A stretch of 64,000 nt of DNA. Source: a bacterium. Its GTDB lineage: Bacteria; Planctomycetota; Planctomycetia; Kolteriales; Kolteriaceae. Below the pieces are notes generated by a model that saw only the letters and a list, made by a program, of their open reading frames with translations, did no database searches and was not told the origin of the DNA. Shown here piece after piece: positions 16,680 to 26,664 of the stretch (within the stretch, counting starts at the first letter, position 1; each line of letters starts with the position of its first letter). The position numbers were made by a program, and so were the translations under genes. The stretch lies in the NCBI GenBank assembly GCA_019753235.1, contig JAIELF010000020.1, positions 96,693 through 160,692 on the forward strand. Reading direction: 5' to 3'.

Positions 16680-18059
16680 GTGAAAAGCGTGATCAAGATC
16701 GGCAACGCTCAGGGATTCTGGGGGGACATCGTCGACGCGCCCCAGCGTCTAGTCGAGTCGGTTCCCGATCTTGATTACCTGACGCTCGATTATCTGGCCG
16801 AGGTTTCGCTTTCGATCATGGCGGTGCAGCGACAAACGGACCCGTCGCTGGGTTACGCCCGAGACTTCCTCTCTGTGCTTGCGTCACTGACGCCACATCT
16901 TCGCGCGGGTCGGCCTCTGCGTGTGATCACGAATGCCGGCGGACTGAATCCCCGTGGTTGCGCCGCGGCCTGTATGAAAGTTCTTCGTGAACAAGGATGC
17001 GGGCATATCAAGGTTGCTCTGGTCGCAGGGGATGATGTCCTTCAACAAATGATGCATGCCGGCTCGGAGCAGACTCATTGGAGCAACGCAGAGACAGGCG
17101 AGTCGGTCTTGACCATCCGCGATCGACTGACGACCGCGCATGCCTACATGGGAGCCAGCCCTCTCGTCGAAGCGCTAAGGCAGGGGGCGGATATCGTTCT
17201 CACGGGACGCGTGGCGGACCCGAGTTTGGTGGTCGCGGCTGCCATGAATGCGTTTCGTTGGTCGCATGCCGAGATCGACCGAATCGCGCAGGCGACGATT
17301 GCGGGCCATTTGATCGAATGTGGAACACAAGTGACCGGCGGCATCGCCACCGACTGGCTTGAGATCGTCGATCCTGTCGAGCTTGGCTTTCCCATCATTG
17401 AGATCGAAGATAGCGGTTCATTCGTCGTGACCAAGCCGCCCGGCAGCGGAGGTAAGCTCGATTTATTGACCGTGAAAGAGCAGTTCCTCTACGAGATGAA
17501 TGCAAGCGATACCTACCTGAGTCCCGACGTCTCCGTCTATCTCGATGACATCGAGTTTCATCAAGAGGCTCCTTCGAGGGTTCGCGTGATCGGGGCCCGC
17601 GGATTGCCGGCGCCGGCGACATGCAAAGTGAGCGCCACCTATCGGGATGGTTACACCGCCAGCGCGATGTTGACCATCGTCGGTCAAGATGCCGTCCGCA
17701 AGGCTCGCCGAGCAGGCGAAGTTGTCTTTGAACGAGTCAAAAGGGCTGGTTTCGAACTCGCTCGGACGAACATCGAATGTCTCGGCACCGGCGACAGCGT
17801 TCTCGGATTAGTCTCGACGCCCGTGTCGACGTCGATGCTGGAAGTCGTCCTTCGACTCTCGGCCGCCGACCCGCGAAGAGAGGCAATCGATCGATTCACG
17901 AAAGAAGTGGCACCCTTGGTCACCGGTGGACCGCCGGGAACCACCGGTTACGCCTCGGGCCGAGCGAAAGTGCGACCGGTGTTCGGCTACTGGCCTTGCT
18001 TGATTCCATCGGGTGACGTTCGGCCGGTGGTGGAACTGATGGAGGTGACATCATCATGA
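16680..18059 (+). CDS. Acyclic terpene utilisation AtuA family protein (DUF1446)
   Basis: The 459-residue product starts with GTG at 16680 behind AAGAGAGA. It matches the AtuA/DUF1446 family: the start IGNAQGFWGDIVDAP, LTLDYLAEVSLSIMA, VITNAGGLNPRGCA and GADIVLTGRVADPSLV are typical. AtuA proteins occur in citronellol/geraniol and leucine-type degradation clusters, where their biochemical role is not firmly known. The stop overlaps the next start as ATGA, pairing it with the small AtuA-associated domain protein. A LiuC/AtuE-like hydratase follows, supporting acyl-CoA catabolism. Confidence 0.85.
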   Translation: MKSVIKIGNAQGFWGDIVDAPQRLVESVPDLDYLTLDYLAEVSLSIMAVQRQTDPSLGYARDFLSVLASLTPHLRAGRPLRVITNAGGLNPRGCAAACMKVLREQGCGHIKVALVAGDDVLQQMMHAGSEQTHWSNAETGESVLTIRDRLTTAHAYMGASPLVEALRQGADIVLTGRVADPSLVVAAAMNAFRWSHAEIDRIAQATIAGHLIECGTQVTGGIATDWLEIVDPVELGFPIIEIEDSGSFVVTKPPGSGGKLDLLTVKEQFLYEMNASDTYLSPDVSVYLDDIEFHQEAPSRVRVIGARGLPAPATCKVSATYRDGYTASAMLTIVGQDAVRKARRAGEVVFERVKRAGFELARTNIECLGTGDSVLGLVSTPVSTSMLEVVLRLSAADPRREAIDRFTKEVAPLVTGGPPGTTGYASGRAKVRPVFGYWPCLIPSGDVRPVVELMEVTSS

Positions 18060-18439
18060 CCGCAACATCGGTCAACGTTCGACTCGGAGCAATCGCCGCC
18101 GCTCGCAGTGGCGACAAAGGATCGAGCGCAAACATCGGCGTCGTCCCCCGAACATCGTCGGCATTTCAATTCCTGAGAGAGTATCTCACGCCCGAGCGAG
18201 TTCTTGCCTACTTTGCTCCGCTCGAGCCGACCGGAATTCGGTATCACGTTTTCCCCAAGATCGAGTGCCTAAATTTTGTCTTGGAAGGGATTCTGGCAGG
18301 CGGAGGGAGTCGCTCTCTGCGCATTGATGCCCAGGGTAAAGCACTGGGCCAAGCGATGCTCGAGATGCCGATCGATGTCCCCGCCGATTTGCTTGGTGAA
18401 CTCGTTCCTCATCACTCGATGAAACGCCCCGAAGTCTGA
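18056..18439 (+). CDS. AtuA-associated small domain protein
   Basis: This 127-residue protein corresponds to the C-terminal ferredoxin-fold-like domain that is fused to AtuA in some organisms and separate in others. The segments AAARSGDKGSSANIGV and FVLEGILAGGGSRSLR are characteristic. It is coupled to atuA by a four-base overlap, consistent with the two products forming one complex. Confidence 0.8.
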   Translation: MTATSVNVRLGAIAAARSGDKGSSANIGVVPRTSSAFQFLREYLTPERVLAYFAPLEPTGIRYHVFPKIECLNFVLEGILAGGGSRSLRIDAQGKALGQAMLEMPIDVPADLLGELVPHHSMKRPEV

Positions 18440-18466
18440 GTGCTCCTTTGCGGAGGATAGGTTCCG

Positions 18467-19234
18467 ATGAATGACGGTACGCTGGTGCGAGTGTTCGATC
18501 TTGCTCGGGGCTTGCGAATCGTCGAGCTGAATCGGCCGGAGAAGAGGAATGCTCTCTCGACGGAACTTCTCGCGTCACTGGTCGAGGCACTGGAATCGTC
18601 AACCCTCGAAGGGGGCATCCGCGTGATGATTCTGCGCGGGGCTGGACCTATCTTCTGCGCCGGGCTGGATCTTCAGGAGGCGCAGGACAATACCAAAGCG
18701 GCTCGATCAGCAGAATTGATCGCCCGCAGTCTCTCCTTGCTGGCTGGAACGAGCGCCGTGACGGTCGCGGCTGTCCACGGGTCGGCCGTCGCGGGTGGGG
18801 CGGGATTGATGAGCGCGTGCGATTTTGTGTTGGCAGCCGAGGCGACATCCATCGGCTATCCGGAGATTCATCGCGGTTTGGTTGCGGGACTGGTGATGAC
18901 GTTTCTTCGTAGGCAACTCCGCGAGCGAGATGTTCGCGAGCTACTTCTTCTGGGCGAAATCATCTCGGCCAGCCGAGCCAAAGAGATCGGTCTCATCAAT
19001 GAAGTCGTTCCGGCCGATCAACTCGAGGCTCGAAGCATGGACCTGGCTTGCCGGCTGATGGCAGGAGCACCCGAGGCGGTTGCTCGGACCAAACGGATGA
19101 TCGGCGAATTATGGCATCGCGGGGTCGATGAAGATCTTCATTGGGCACACGAACATCACCTTTCGGCTCGGGGATCGAAGGAAGCCGAGGAAGGGATGCG
19201 GGCCTTCTTTGAGAAACGAAAGCCGACTTGGTAA
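18467..19234 (+). CDS. Enoyl-CoA hydratase/isomerase, LiuC/AtuE-like
   Basis: The 255-residue crotonase-fold protein has the oxyanion segment GPIFCAGLDL and the CoA-site stretch VAGGAGLMSACDF. The first catalytic Glu of classical enoyl-CoA hydratase (in GGGxEL) is replaced by Gly113, while the second is kept (Glu133 in YPEIHRGL). This single-Glu pattern resembles methylglutaconyl-CoA and isohexenylglutaconyl-CoA hydratases (LiuC, AtuE), fitting the AtuA genes 28 bp upstream. The substrate is inferred, not proven. Confidence 0.8.
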   Translation: MNDGTLVRVFDLARGLRIVELNRPEKRNALSTELLASLVEALESSTLEGGIRVMILRGAGPIFCAGLDLQEAQDNTKAARSAELIARSLSLLAGTSAVTVAAVHGSAVAGGAGLMSACDFVLAAEATSIGYPEIHRGLVAGLVMTFLRRQLRERDVRELLLLGEIISASRAKEIGLINEVVPADQLEARSMDLACRLMAGAPEAVARTKRMIGELWHRGVDEDLHWAHEHHLSARGSKEAEEGMRAFFEKRKPTW

Positions 19235-19335
19235 CGGTCGCAAGAGACTTCGCTTGCGCCCGTGTTCGAGTGCCGACGGCTTGGTGACTTAACAGCGTTG
19301 AATGGATCGACGGGGATGGAAGGGTTGGGGGGCGG

Positions 19336-21033
19336 ATGAGCGAATCACAAGCGAAGCCTTGGGTTGATGGATTGACGTTCGGCGAGGTTCTCAGCCGAAG
19401 TGCCGCTCGAAATCCGGATCGCGATGCGGTTGTCTTCGTCGATCTTGATCAGCGATGGTCCTACGTGCAGTTGGCAGATGAAGTGCAAGCGGTCGCGCGA
19501 TCGCTGATCTCTTTGGGTATTCAGCCGGGGGATCACGTGGGCATCTGGGCGACCAATTGGCCTCAATGGGTGTTTGCCCAGTTCGCCACGGGCCAGATGG
19601 GGGCTGTCCTCGTCAATGTAAATCCGGCGTATCGCCCCAAAGAACTTGCCTACATCCTGAAGCAGGCGGATCTCCGGGCGCTGATCCTGACTGATCGCTA
19701 TAAGACTTCCGACTATGAAGAGATGCTGGCGCAGGTTGTTCCAGAGTTGCGATCGATTCGGCCCGGCGACCCCATCGCGAGCCAAGACTTTCCTCTGCTG
19801 CGACATGCGATCAGCATCAAGTCGAACCCGTCGCTGCGGGGCCTCTGGTCGTGGTCGGAATTCATCGCCCGCGCTGATCTCGTGTCGGCCGACCAAGTCG
19901 ATTACCTGCGGGTTCGGCGATCGATTCGTCCCGACATGCCGGTCAATATTCAGTTCACTTCTGGCACCACGGGCGACCCGAAAGGGGCCATGCTCAGCCA
20001 CCGCAATTTGTTGATGAATGCTTACTACGTCGGACAGAGGCTCGGCTACGGATCCGACGATAAGCTTTGTATTCCCGTGCCGCTCTACCACTGTTTTGGT
20101 TGCGTGATGGGTTCGTTGATGTGCGCGGTCTATGGCGCGACGATGGTCTTTCCTTCGGAGCAGTTCGAGCCAGAGAAGGCGCTCGTGGCGGTCGATCGAG
20201 AACGGTGTACCGGCATCTACGGCGTGCCGACGATGTTCAATGCCGAGGTTCATCATGAATCGTTCGATCGGTACGACGTGTCGAGTTTGCGAACCGGCGT
20301 GATGGCCGGCAGCCCGTGCCCGGTGGAACTCATGAAGCTGGTCACCACCAAAATGCACTGTCATCAGATGACCATTGGGTATGGCTTGACCGAAGCATCG
20401 CCGATCATCACCCAGACCGATGTTAGTGAGTCGATCGATGTGCGGGTGAGAACGGTCGGCAAGGAACTTCCCGGTGTGGAAGTTCGTCTTGTCGATCCGG
20501 TGACCGGAATAACCTGCTCATCGGGGGAGCAAGGGGAACTCTGGGCTCGCGGGCACGGCGTCATGATCGGCTATTACAACAAGCCGGAAGCGACGGCGGC
20601 CGCCATCACGGCGGACGGTTGGCTTCGCAGCGGTGATCTGGCAACGCAGACCGAGACCGGCCACTACAAAATCACGGGACGAATCAAGGACATGATCATT
20701 CGCGGAGGCGAGAACGTTTATCCTCGCGAGATCGAAGAGTTCCTCCTCACGCACCCGGCCATCCGCGGTGTGCAGATCGTCGGCGTTCCCGATACGAAGT
20801 TCGGCGAGCAGATTTCCGCCTGGATTGTTCCGCAAGAGCCCGGCAGTCTCGAGACGGAGGAATTGCTGCAGTTTTGTCGAGACAATCTCGCTCATTACAA
20901 GGTCCCCAAGTATGTCGAGATCGTCGATCAGTACCCGCTCACCGTGACAGGAAAGGTTCAGAAGTTCAAGCTGCGTGAACTCGCCATCGAGCGCTATCAA
21001 CTTAACCAGGCAGCCCAGGAAGAGACGGCGTAG
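19336..21033 (+). CDS. AMP-forming acyl-CoA ligase
   Basis: This 565-residue ligase activates a carboxylic acid to its CoA thioester. All adenylation motifs are canonical: P-loop FTSGTTGDPKGAMLSHRN, YGLTEASP, SGDLATQ, the hinge GRIKDMIIRGGENVYP and the catalytic Lys in TGKVQKFKLRE. Close relatives are medium-chain and AtuH-type ligases. It follows the LiuC/AtuE-like hydratase by 102 bp on the same strand and could supply that pathway's substrate. Confidence 0.85.
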   Translation: MSESQAKPWVDGLTFGEVLSRSAARNPDRDAVVFVDLDQRWSYVQLADEVQAVARSLISLGIQPGDHVGIWATNWPQWVFAQFATGQMGAVLVNVNPAYRPKELAYILKQADLRALILTDRYKTSDYEEMLAQVVPELRSIRPGDPIASQDFPLLRHAISIKSNPSLRGLWSWSEFIARADLVSADQVDYLRVRRSIRPDMPVNIQFTSGTTGDPKGAMLSHRNLLMNAYYVGQRLGYGSDDKLCIPVPLYHCFGCVMGSLMCAVYGATMVFPSEQFEPEKALVAVDRERCTGIYGVPTMFNAEVHHESFDRYDVSSLRTGVMAGSPCPVELMKLVTTKMHCHQMTIGYGLTEASPIITQTDVSESIDVRVRTVGKELPGVEVRLVDPVTGITCSSGEQGELWARGHGVMIGYYNKPEATAAAITADGWLRSGDLATQTETGHYKITGRIKDMIIRGGENVYPREIEEFLLTHPAIRGVQIVGVPDTKFGEQISAWIVPQEPGSLETEELLQFCRDNLAHYKVPKYVEIVDQYPLTVTGKVQKFKLRELAIERYQLNQAAQEETA

Positions 21034-21114
21034 CGTTCTTGGGCGATGGATGCCACAAGATCAAACGAGTCATCCCGTCGATGAAAGAGCTTGTTCCACA
21101 CGGAGCCAACGACC

Positions 21115-21810
21115 ATGTCGGTCCTCTCTTGGAGACGTAACGGACGACCGGACGACATCGTCCGTTTGTTGTCGCGAATCGGGTTTGTCGTCGTCCTCTT
21201 TCTCGTCGCACTCGCGCTTCTGTCAGTCGCGATTCGATTCGTGCGTACAATCGATGTTCTTCTGCATGGGGCGAACCATCCCGCTTCCAGTGGTCCCTTT
21301 GAAAGTCGTTATGAGGCTCACCCGTATTTGACTCTTATTCATGTAGTGGCGGGCTTCTTCTTCATGATTACCGGCCCTGTCCAGTTCGTTGAATCGATCA
21401 GACGTCGACGACCTTGGTGGCATCGCCTATCGGGGAGAATCTTCATCGTCTCCGGGGTCGTGTGTGCTGTGTCGGCGTTGATGTTCGTCGCCGTCTTGCC
21501 GATCTTTGGATCCTTTTCTTCGAGCGTGGCGGTGTCGCTTGGGTCCATTCTGTTCTTGATCGCGATCGCGCGAGCTTACGTGTTGATTCGTCGGCGACAG
21601 GTGCGAAAACACCGAGAATGGATGATACGAGCATTCGCCCTTGGGTTGGGAATCGCCACGTTTCGATTGCTGTTGCCGATACTGAACTCGCCCCTCATCG
21701 GGGCAAGCTTCATGGAGGCTTGGGATACCGTCACCTGGCTAGGATTCTCGATCAATCTCCTGGTTGCCGAGGCGTGGATCGGGTTCACTCGGGATCATTC
21801 ATCCTCATGA
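21115..21810 (+). CDS. DUF2306-like multipass membrane protein
   Basis: This roughly 231-residue protein starts at the ATG at 21115 (MSVLSW). It has about six hydrophobic helices. The HPYLTLIHVVAGFFFMITGP and RPWWHRLSGRIFIVSG segments, with conserved His residues, match the DUF2306 family of predicted membrane proteins. The conserved His could bind heme or metal, but no function is established. It ends 11 bp before the convergent ligase gene. Confidence 0.7.
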   Translation: MSVLSWRRNGRPDDIVRLLSRIGFVVVLFLVALALLSVAIRFVRTIDVLLHGANHPASSGPFESRYEAHPYLTLIHVVAGFFFMITGPVQFVESIRRRRPWWHRLSGRIFIVSGVVCAVSALMFVAVLPIFGSFSSSVAVSLGSILFLIAIARAYVLIRRRQVRKHREWMIRAFALGLGIATFRLLLPILNSPLIGASFMEAWDTVTWLGFSINLLVAEAWIGFTRDHSSS

Positions 21811-21821
21811 TGGGACGGCCC

Positions 21822-23549
21822 TCACGAACAATCCCATCGACCCTTTTGGCGAAGTTCCACAATGAGTTCCATCGCTCGCTGCTTGAGTGTGACGTAGTCG
21901 GTCTTTGCGACGCGATTGAGTGGTAATGTCCCAGAATCGAGGATTTCGAAATGGCAGGGTCGCATGTAGGCGGCCACACCCATGGCATGCTGGTCAAGAT
22001 CGGCGATCAAGATCTCGATGCCCGGATGCTTTTCGACGAAAAGAACGATCCCTTCGGTAAAGACATCATGCGGCGCGCCGACGGCCGCACAGGCGGAAAC
22101 CTTCTCTCGCAAGAGGGAGAAATGCTCTTCCACTTGCCCGGGGAAGACCTGATAGCCTTTCGGCTTGATGACGAGTTTGGATCGGCCGGTGTAGTGCAAC
22201 CCGCGATCATCGACATAGCCGAGATCGCCCGTGTAGAGGATCCCCTCCTTTGAAATGGTCTTCGCGGTGGCGGCGGGGTCATTGACGTAGCCAAGAAAGA
22301 CTTGTGGTCCGCGAAAGCAAATGTCGCCGATCGTTCCCGCGGAAAGCTCCTCGCCGGCCGACCCGTCTTCGTTCATCGGCATCCGAATCGAGAGCGGGGT
22401 GACCGGGGCAGGCCAACCGACGCTGTCGGCAATCTCTTCGGTCGGCGCTCCTGGTGTCGTATAGGTGACAAAGCCGGACATCTCTGTCAAACCAAGACCG
22501 GTGGCGACCTGCGGGCACATCTCTTTCATTCGCTCGATCATCGGAACGCTGGCCCCTTGGCCGCCGTAACAGAGGAATTCGATCGACGAGTGATCGTGAT
22601 CCGCGAACTCCGGGACTCTCCATTCCATCGCGAACATTGCCGGGATCTGTCCCACCGATTCAATTTGGTACTTCTCGATGGCGTCGAGCGTCCCCTTGGG
22701 ATCAAAGATCCGCATCATGTAGGCCGTCGAACCATGGAAGAAGCACCCCATCATCTGAGCCGCCTGACAGGCGACGTGCGAAGGGGGAACATTGATCAGG
22801 GCTTTCCGATAGCGATCGAGCCGAAACGCCCCCAGGACGGCCATGTTCTGACACGTGATGCCTCGATGACAGAGCAGGGCGGGTTTGGGGTAGCCGGTCG
22901 AACCGGTGGTGTAAATCACGAGAGCCCCGTCCGTTTCTTGAATCGCTTCATGCCGAGCCCGATAGTCCCGATAGCGCGGAGCGCTCGTGGGGTCGGCCAA
23001 CCAGGGCATGAGTTCTCCGACGAGTGAATAAACACTGGTGGCGCCGGCGATGGTTTCTTCGGGAGGAGAGAACTGGAGCAGATGCTCGACGTAGGGGGCC
23101 TCTTGTTGAACGAGTTTGCCCAGTTCACGAAAGTCCGCGACAGGTGTTGGACCGAGAAACGCGAAGCCTTTGGCTTTGATCAGGCTCAGCGAGCGGATGA
23201 CCTCGGGCCCTTTCAGCCTTAGATCCAGCGGGGCAAAGATCACCCCGACCTTGAAGCAGGCATACTCCAAGAAGACATGCTGGGCAATCAACGGCAAGCT
23301 GGAAGCGAAGAAGTCTCCCTTCTGAAAACCCAGATCGATGAGCTTGATGGCCAAGGCCGTCGCGACTCTGTCGAAGTACTCGTAAGAGATTTCGCGACCG
23401 GTTTCGACTTCGACGATCGCGAGAGCGTCGGGAGTTTCTTTGGCCCACTTTTCAATGTTGCCGTGCAGCAGATGCCGATCCGCGAAAGTGGTTTCGTAGT
23501 CGTTCAGGGTGTAGCGATCAAAAGAGACAGTCGCGCCGGCGGTGGCCAT
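21822..23549 (-). CDS. AMP-forming acyl-CoA ligase-like protein, tandem paralog 1
   Basis: The 575-residue protein starts at the ATG at 23549 behind GGGGAA. Adenylation motifs are present but modified: the P-loop is YTTGSTGYPKPALLCHRG, with Pro replacing the usual Gly after PK. GLGLTEMSGF, YTGDLGYVD, GRSKLVIKPKGYQVFP and the catalytic Lys in PLNRVAKTDY are all kept. It is clearly a paralog of the gene at 24714 (about two thirds of residues shared by eye over the N-terminal 180). The substrate is unknown. Confidence 0.8.
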   Translation of the reverse strand: MATAGATVSFDRYTLNDYETTFADRHLLHGNIEKWAKETPDALAIVEVETGREISYEYFDRVATALAIKLIDLGFQKGDFFASSLPLIAQHVFLEYACFKVGVIFAPLDLRLKGPEVIRSLSLIKAKGFAFLGPTPVADFRELGKLVQQEAPYVEHLLQFSPPEETIAGATSVYSLVGELMPWLADPTSAPRYRDYRARHEAIQETDGALVIYTTGSTGYPKPALLCHRGITCQNMAVLGAFRLDRYRKALINVPPSHVACQAAQMMGCFFHGSTAYMMRIFDPKGTLDAIEKYQIESVGQIPAMFAMEWRVPEFADHDHSSIEFLCYGGQGASVPMIERMKEMCPQVATGLGLTEMSGFVTYTTPGAPTEEIADSVGWPAPVTPLSIRMPMNEDGSAGEELSAGTIGDICFRGPQVFLGYVNDPAATAKTISKEGILYTGDLGYVDDRGLHYTGRSKLVIKPKGYQVFPGQVEEHFSLLREKVSACAAVGAPHDVFTEGIVLFVEKHPGIEILIADLDQHAMGVAAYMRPCHFEILDSGTLPLNRVAKTDYVTLKQRAMELIVELRQKGRWDCS

Positions 23550-23879
23550 GATGACGTTCCCCTTAATAAGTCGAAAGTCAATCGTCGGCCCGAAGAGATG
23601 TGATGGCGAGCCGACTCCCGCACCAAGGAGCGTAACAGACCGATGGTCGAGTGTGAAGTTTGGAAGAGCGGAATCCTCGCGAGGCCCCTGTTGTTGGTTC
23701 GCTTGGATTTTGGTCTGGCAGGATCATGGCCGAGTTGCTAACCTCCCCTCTCTCGGTCCCTTCTCCTCCCTTGTGGCGGGATCGATTTTAACCCACGGAT
23801 CGACCTACCCGCGGCCTGCCTTTTTTGCGTGTCGACGCCTTGTCGGCATCGGGCCCCGCCTTTTCGAGGAGCACCCTCC

Positions 23880-24701
23880 ATGTTTCGTTCGGCGACTTTC
23901 GCCCTGGCAACTATGTTGCTTGTCGGTTCACTGGTTCGAGCAGAAATCTCGCGCATCGATACTTTCCGCGTGATCGGCTACACGCAGACCGCCAACGGCG
24001 CTTCGCTGGCCCTGCAAGGGGCATTTCTGACCACGGCCGTCATCACGACGACCGATGATGAGTTTACCGCCTTCGATCTCAGCTATCCGGGACCTGGCTC
24101 ACCGGTCCTGGTCGATAAAGTCTCTTCCACCATCTATCGGTACTTCAGTCCGTTCCTTGCCACACCGGCGGACGTTGAAAGCGATTATCCGATCGGCCTT
24201 TACACCTACGACGGCATCGGTGGGGTGGCCGGCGCTCAAGCGACGGTCGACTACAACGGAACGTTTTTCTCGGACACGCTTCCTTACCTTGAGGGAGACA
24301 ATTACTCGGCATTGCAGGGAATGAACAGTGCCCTCTCCTTCAATTTCGCTTTGAGCCCGTTTCAGCCGAACGATGAATCGAGCGAGGCTTTCATCTTTCT
24401 TTCGGTGGCCGATCTGACAACGGGCACGGTCGTATTCGAGCAGAACTTTCTTCCTTCGGATACAACGACGATCACGATGCCTGCCGGGACTCTTTTGAAC
24501 AGCAATACGTACCGATACCGACTTGTTTACTCGGGTCGGGTCAATGCCGAGGGGAGCGGATCGCTTTTCGCCCCGCTCAACGCGTTTGACATCTATGCTG
24601 AGGGGACATTCCGGACGGCAGTGCCCGAAGGGTCGAGCATGTTGCTGGTGGGTCTGGGCATCGTTGCCGGCTGGGCAGGATTCTCGCGAAGCCGATCCTA
24701 A
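23880..24701 (+). CDS. PEP-CTERM-anchored exported protein
   Basis: This 273-residue protein starts at the ATG at 23880 with GAGGAG upstream. It has a signal peptide (about 1-22), a Thr/Ser/Asn-rich beta-type body and a C-terminal sorting signal: AVPEGSS, a hydrophobic helix (MLLVGLGIVAGWAGF) and a basic end SRSRS. PEP-CTERM proteins are processed by exosortase; no exosortase gene is in the window. The gene is inserted between two tandem acyl-CoA ligase paralogs on the opposite strand. Its ligand or role is unknown. Confidence 0.8.
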   Translation: MFRSATFALATMLLVGSLVRAEISRIDTFRVIGYTQTANGASLALQGAFLTTAVITTTDDEFTAFDLSYPGPGSPVLVDKVSSTIYRYFSPFLATPADVESDYPIGLYTYDGIGGVAGAQATVDYNGTFFSDTLPYLEGDNYSALQGMNSALSFNFALSPFQPNDESSEAFIFLSVADLTTGTVVFEQNFLPSDTTTITMPAGTLLNSNTYRYRLVYSGRVNAEGSGSLFAPLNAFDIYAEGTFRTAVPEGSSMLLVGLGIVAGWAGFSRSRS

Positions 24702-24713
24702 AGGAACCGGTTT

Positions 24714-26426
24714 TCAACTATCCCATCCGCCCGTTTGCCTTAGAGCGGCGATGAGTTCTATCGCCCGCTCTTTGAGCAGAACATAATCTGTCTTGGCGAC
24801 TCGGTTAAGTGGGAATGTGCCGGCCTCGATGACTTCGTAATGACTGGGCCGCATGTACGCTGCTATCTCTTTGGCATGCTCTTCGAGGGTGTCTAAGTCC
24901 AAATGCGCGCCTGACTGCTTCTCGACAAAGAGAATGATTCCCTCCGTAAAGACTTCATGTGGCGCGCCGACGGCCGCCACATTGGCCACACTCGTTCGGA
25001 GCTTGGAGAAGTGCTCTTCCACTTGTGCCGGGTAGACCTGATAACCCTTCGGTTTGATCACTAATTTCGATCGACCGGTGAAATGCAAGCCGGAGTCGTC
25101 GCGATAGCCAAGATCCCCCGTGTAGCACACACCGTCGGTTGAAACCGTCTTGCGATACGCCTCTGAGTTGTTGACGTAGGCGATGAAGACCTGCGGGCCC
25201 GCGAAGCAAATCTCGCCGATCGTCCCATCGGGAAGAACCTCGCCGGCGGTGCCGTCGTCGTTCATCGGCTTTCGAATCGTCATGGGGGTAACGGGCATAT
25301 CGAAGCCGACGCTGGCGGCCAACTCCTCCAATGTTCCGTCGAGTTTGGAATACGTGACAAAGCCCGCCATCTCGGTCAGCCCCAGCCCGGTGGCCGCTTT
25401 AGGGGCCATCTGTCTCATTCGTTCGAGGAACGGAATCGTCACTTGTTGACCGCCATAAAGAACCAGTTCCAGGGAGGACAGGTCATAGCTTTCGTAATTG
25501 GGAAGCCGCCATTGCATGTTGAACATGGCGGGGATTTGCCCCATCACTTGGATCTTGTACCTCTCGATGGCCTGCAAGGTCTTTTCCGCATCGAAGATCC
25601 ACATGATGACGGCCGTGTTGCCGCAAAAGAAAGTCGTGATGAGCTGTTCTGCCTGACAACCGACATGTGACGGCGGAAGATTCACCAGCATCCGCTCCGT
25701 CTTTTGCATGCCGAAGCCCCCCGCCAGGCACATGTTCTGGCAAGAGATGTTTCGATGCGATTGCAATGCCGGCTTGGGGAACCCGGTCGAGCCGGTGGTG
25801 TAGATGACTTGTGCCCCGTCGGTCTCCATGATCGATTTGGTCACCCGTTGATACTCGTCCCAAGTCGGCGACGACGATGGATTGACGGAGAGAGCGACGA
25901 CTTCCATCGCCAGCGCCATCATCGAGATTCCCCCGGGGATGACATCGTCGGGAGCGGAAAACTGCAGCAGATGCTCGACATAGGGGCATTGCGATTGCAC
26001 CAACTGTCCCAAGGGCCGAAAGTCGGCATACGGGGTCTGCCCGAGAAACGCGAAGCCTTTCGCCTGGATCAGCCCAAGCGATCGAACGACTTCGGGCCCC
26101 TTGAGCCGAAGATCCAGCGGCGCGTGAATCACGCCGATCTTGAAACAGGCATACTCGAGGAAAACATGCTCCGCCAAAAGGGGCAGCGATGTCGCCAGGA
26201 AATCCCCCTTCTGGAAGCCGAGCTCGAGAAGCTTCAAAGCGATCCCGGTCGCCAAGGCGTCAAATTGCTTGTAGGTGAACTCACGGCCGGTATCAAATTC
26301 GATGATGGCGATCTTTTCGGGGGTTTCGCGAGCCCACTTCTCGACCGCTCCGTGGAGCAGGTGCCGATCGGCAAACGTCGTCTCAAAATCCTCCAGAGTG
26401 TGGAAACGGACCACGCTTTCGGACAT
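24714..26426 (-). CDS. AMP-forming acyl-CoA ligase-like protein, tandem paralog 2
   Basis: The 570-residue paralog of the 21822 gene keeps the same peculiar P-loop (YTTGSTGFPKPALQSHRN, PKP instead of PKG). It also has GLGLTEMAGF, YTGDLGYRD, GRSKLVIKPKGYQVYP and the C-terminal Lys in PLNRVAKTDY. The shared P-loop change in both copies suggests a distinct subfamily rather than decay. It ends 12 bp from the convergent PEP-CTERM gene. Confidence 0.8.
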   Translation of the reverse strand: MSESVVRFHTLEDFETTFADRHLLHGAVEKWARETPEKIAIIEFDTGREFTYKQFDALATGIALKLLELGFQKGDFLATSLPLLAEHVFLEYACFKIGVIHAPLDLRLKGPEVVRSLGLIQAKGFAFLGQTPYADFRPLGQLVQSQCPYVEHLLQFSAPDDVIPGGISMMALAMEVVALSVNPSSSPTWDEYQRVTKSIMETDGAQVIYTTGSTGFPKPALQSHRNISCQNMCLAGGFGMQKTERMLVNLPPSHVGCQAEQLITTFFCGNTAVIMWIFDAEKTLQAIERYKIQVMGQIPAMFNMQWRLPNYESYDLSSLELVLYGGQQVTIPFLERMRQMAPKAATGLGLTEMAGFVTYSKLDGTLEELAASVGFDMPVTPMTIRKPMNDDGTAGEVLPDGTIGEICFAGPQVFIAYVNNSEAYRKTVSTDGVCYTGDLGYRDDSGLHFTGRSKLVIKPKGYQVYPAQVEEHFSKLRTSVANVAAVGAPHEVFTEGIILFVEKQSGAHLDLDTLEEHAKEIAAYMRPSHYEVIEAGTFPLNRVAKTDYVLLKERAIELIAALRQTGGWDS

Positions 26427-26664
26427 TTTTGATCACCATCCCGCTGTTTTGAGATCTCATCGAACCTGCTTCCTCTTATTTACATGAATTCGCCACAAGG
26501 TCGGCATCGGCCTGCCTCACGATGGTTCGCTTTTCGTCGTATCAGGAAAGGTAAGTACCGGCGATGGGCGACGTGAGGATGACTTCCTTGTCCTCTTTCA
26601 TGCAAACCGTTAGCCTAGAGATAGGACAATCAGGAAAGATCAAACGGTCAGAGAGGAATCGTCC

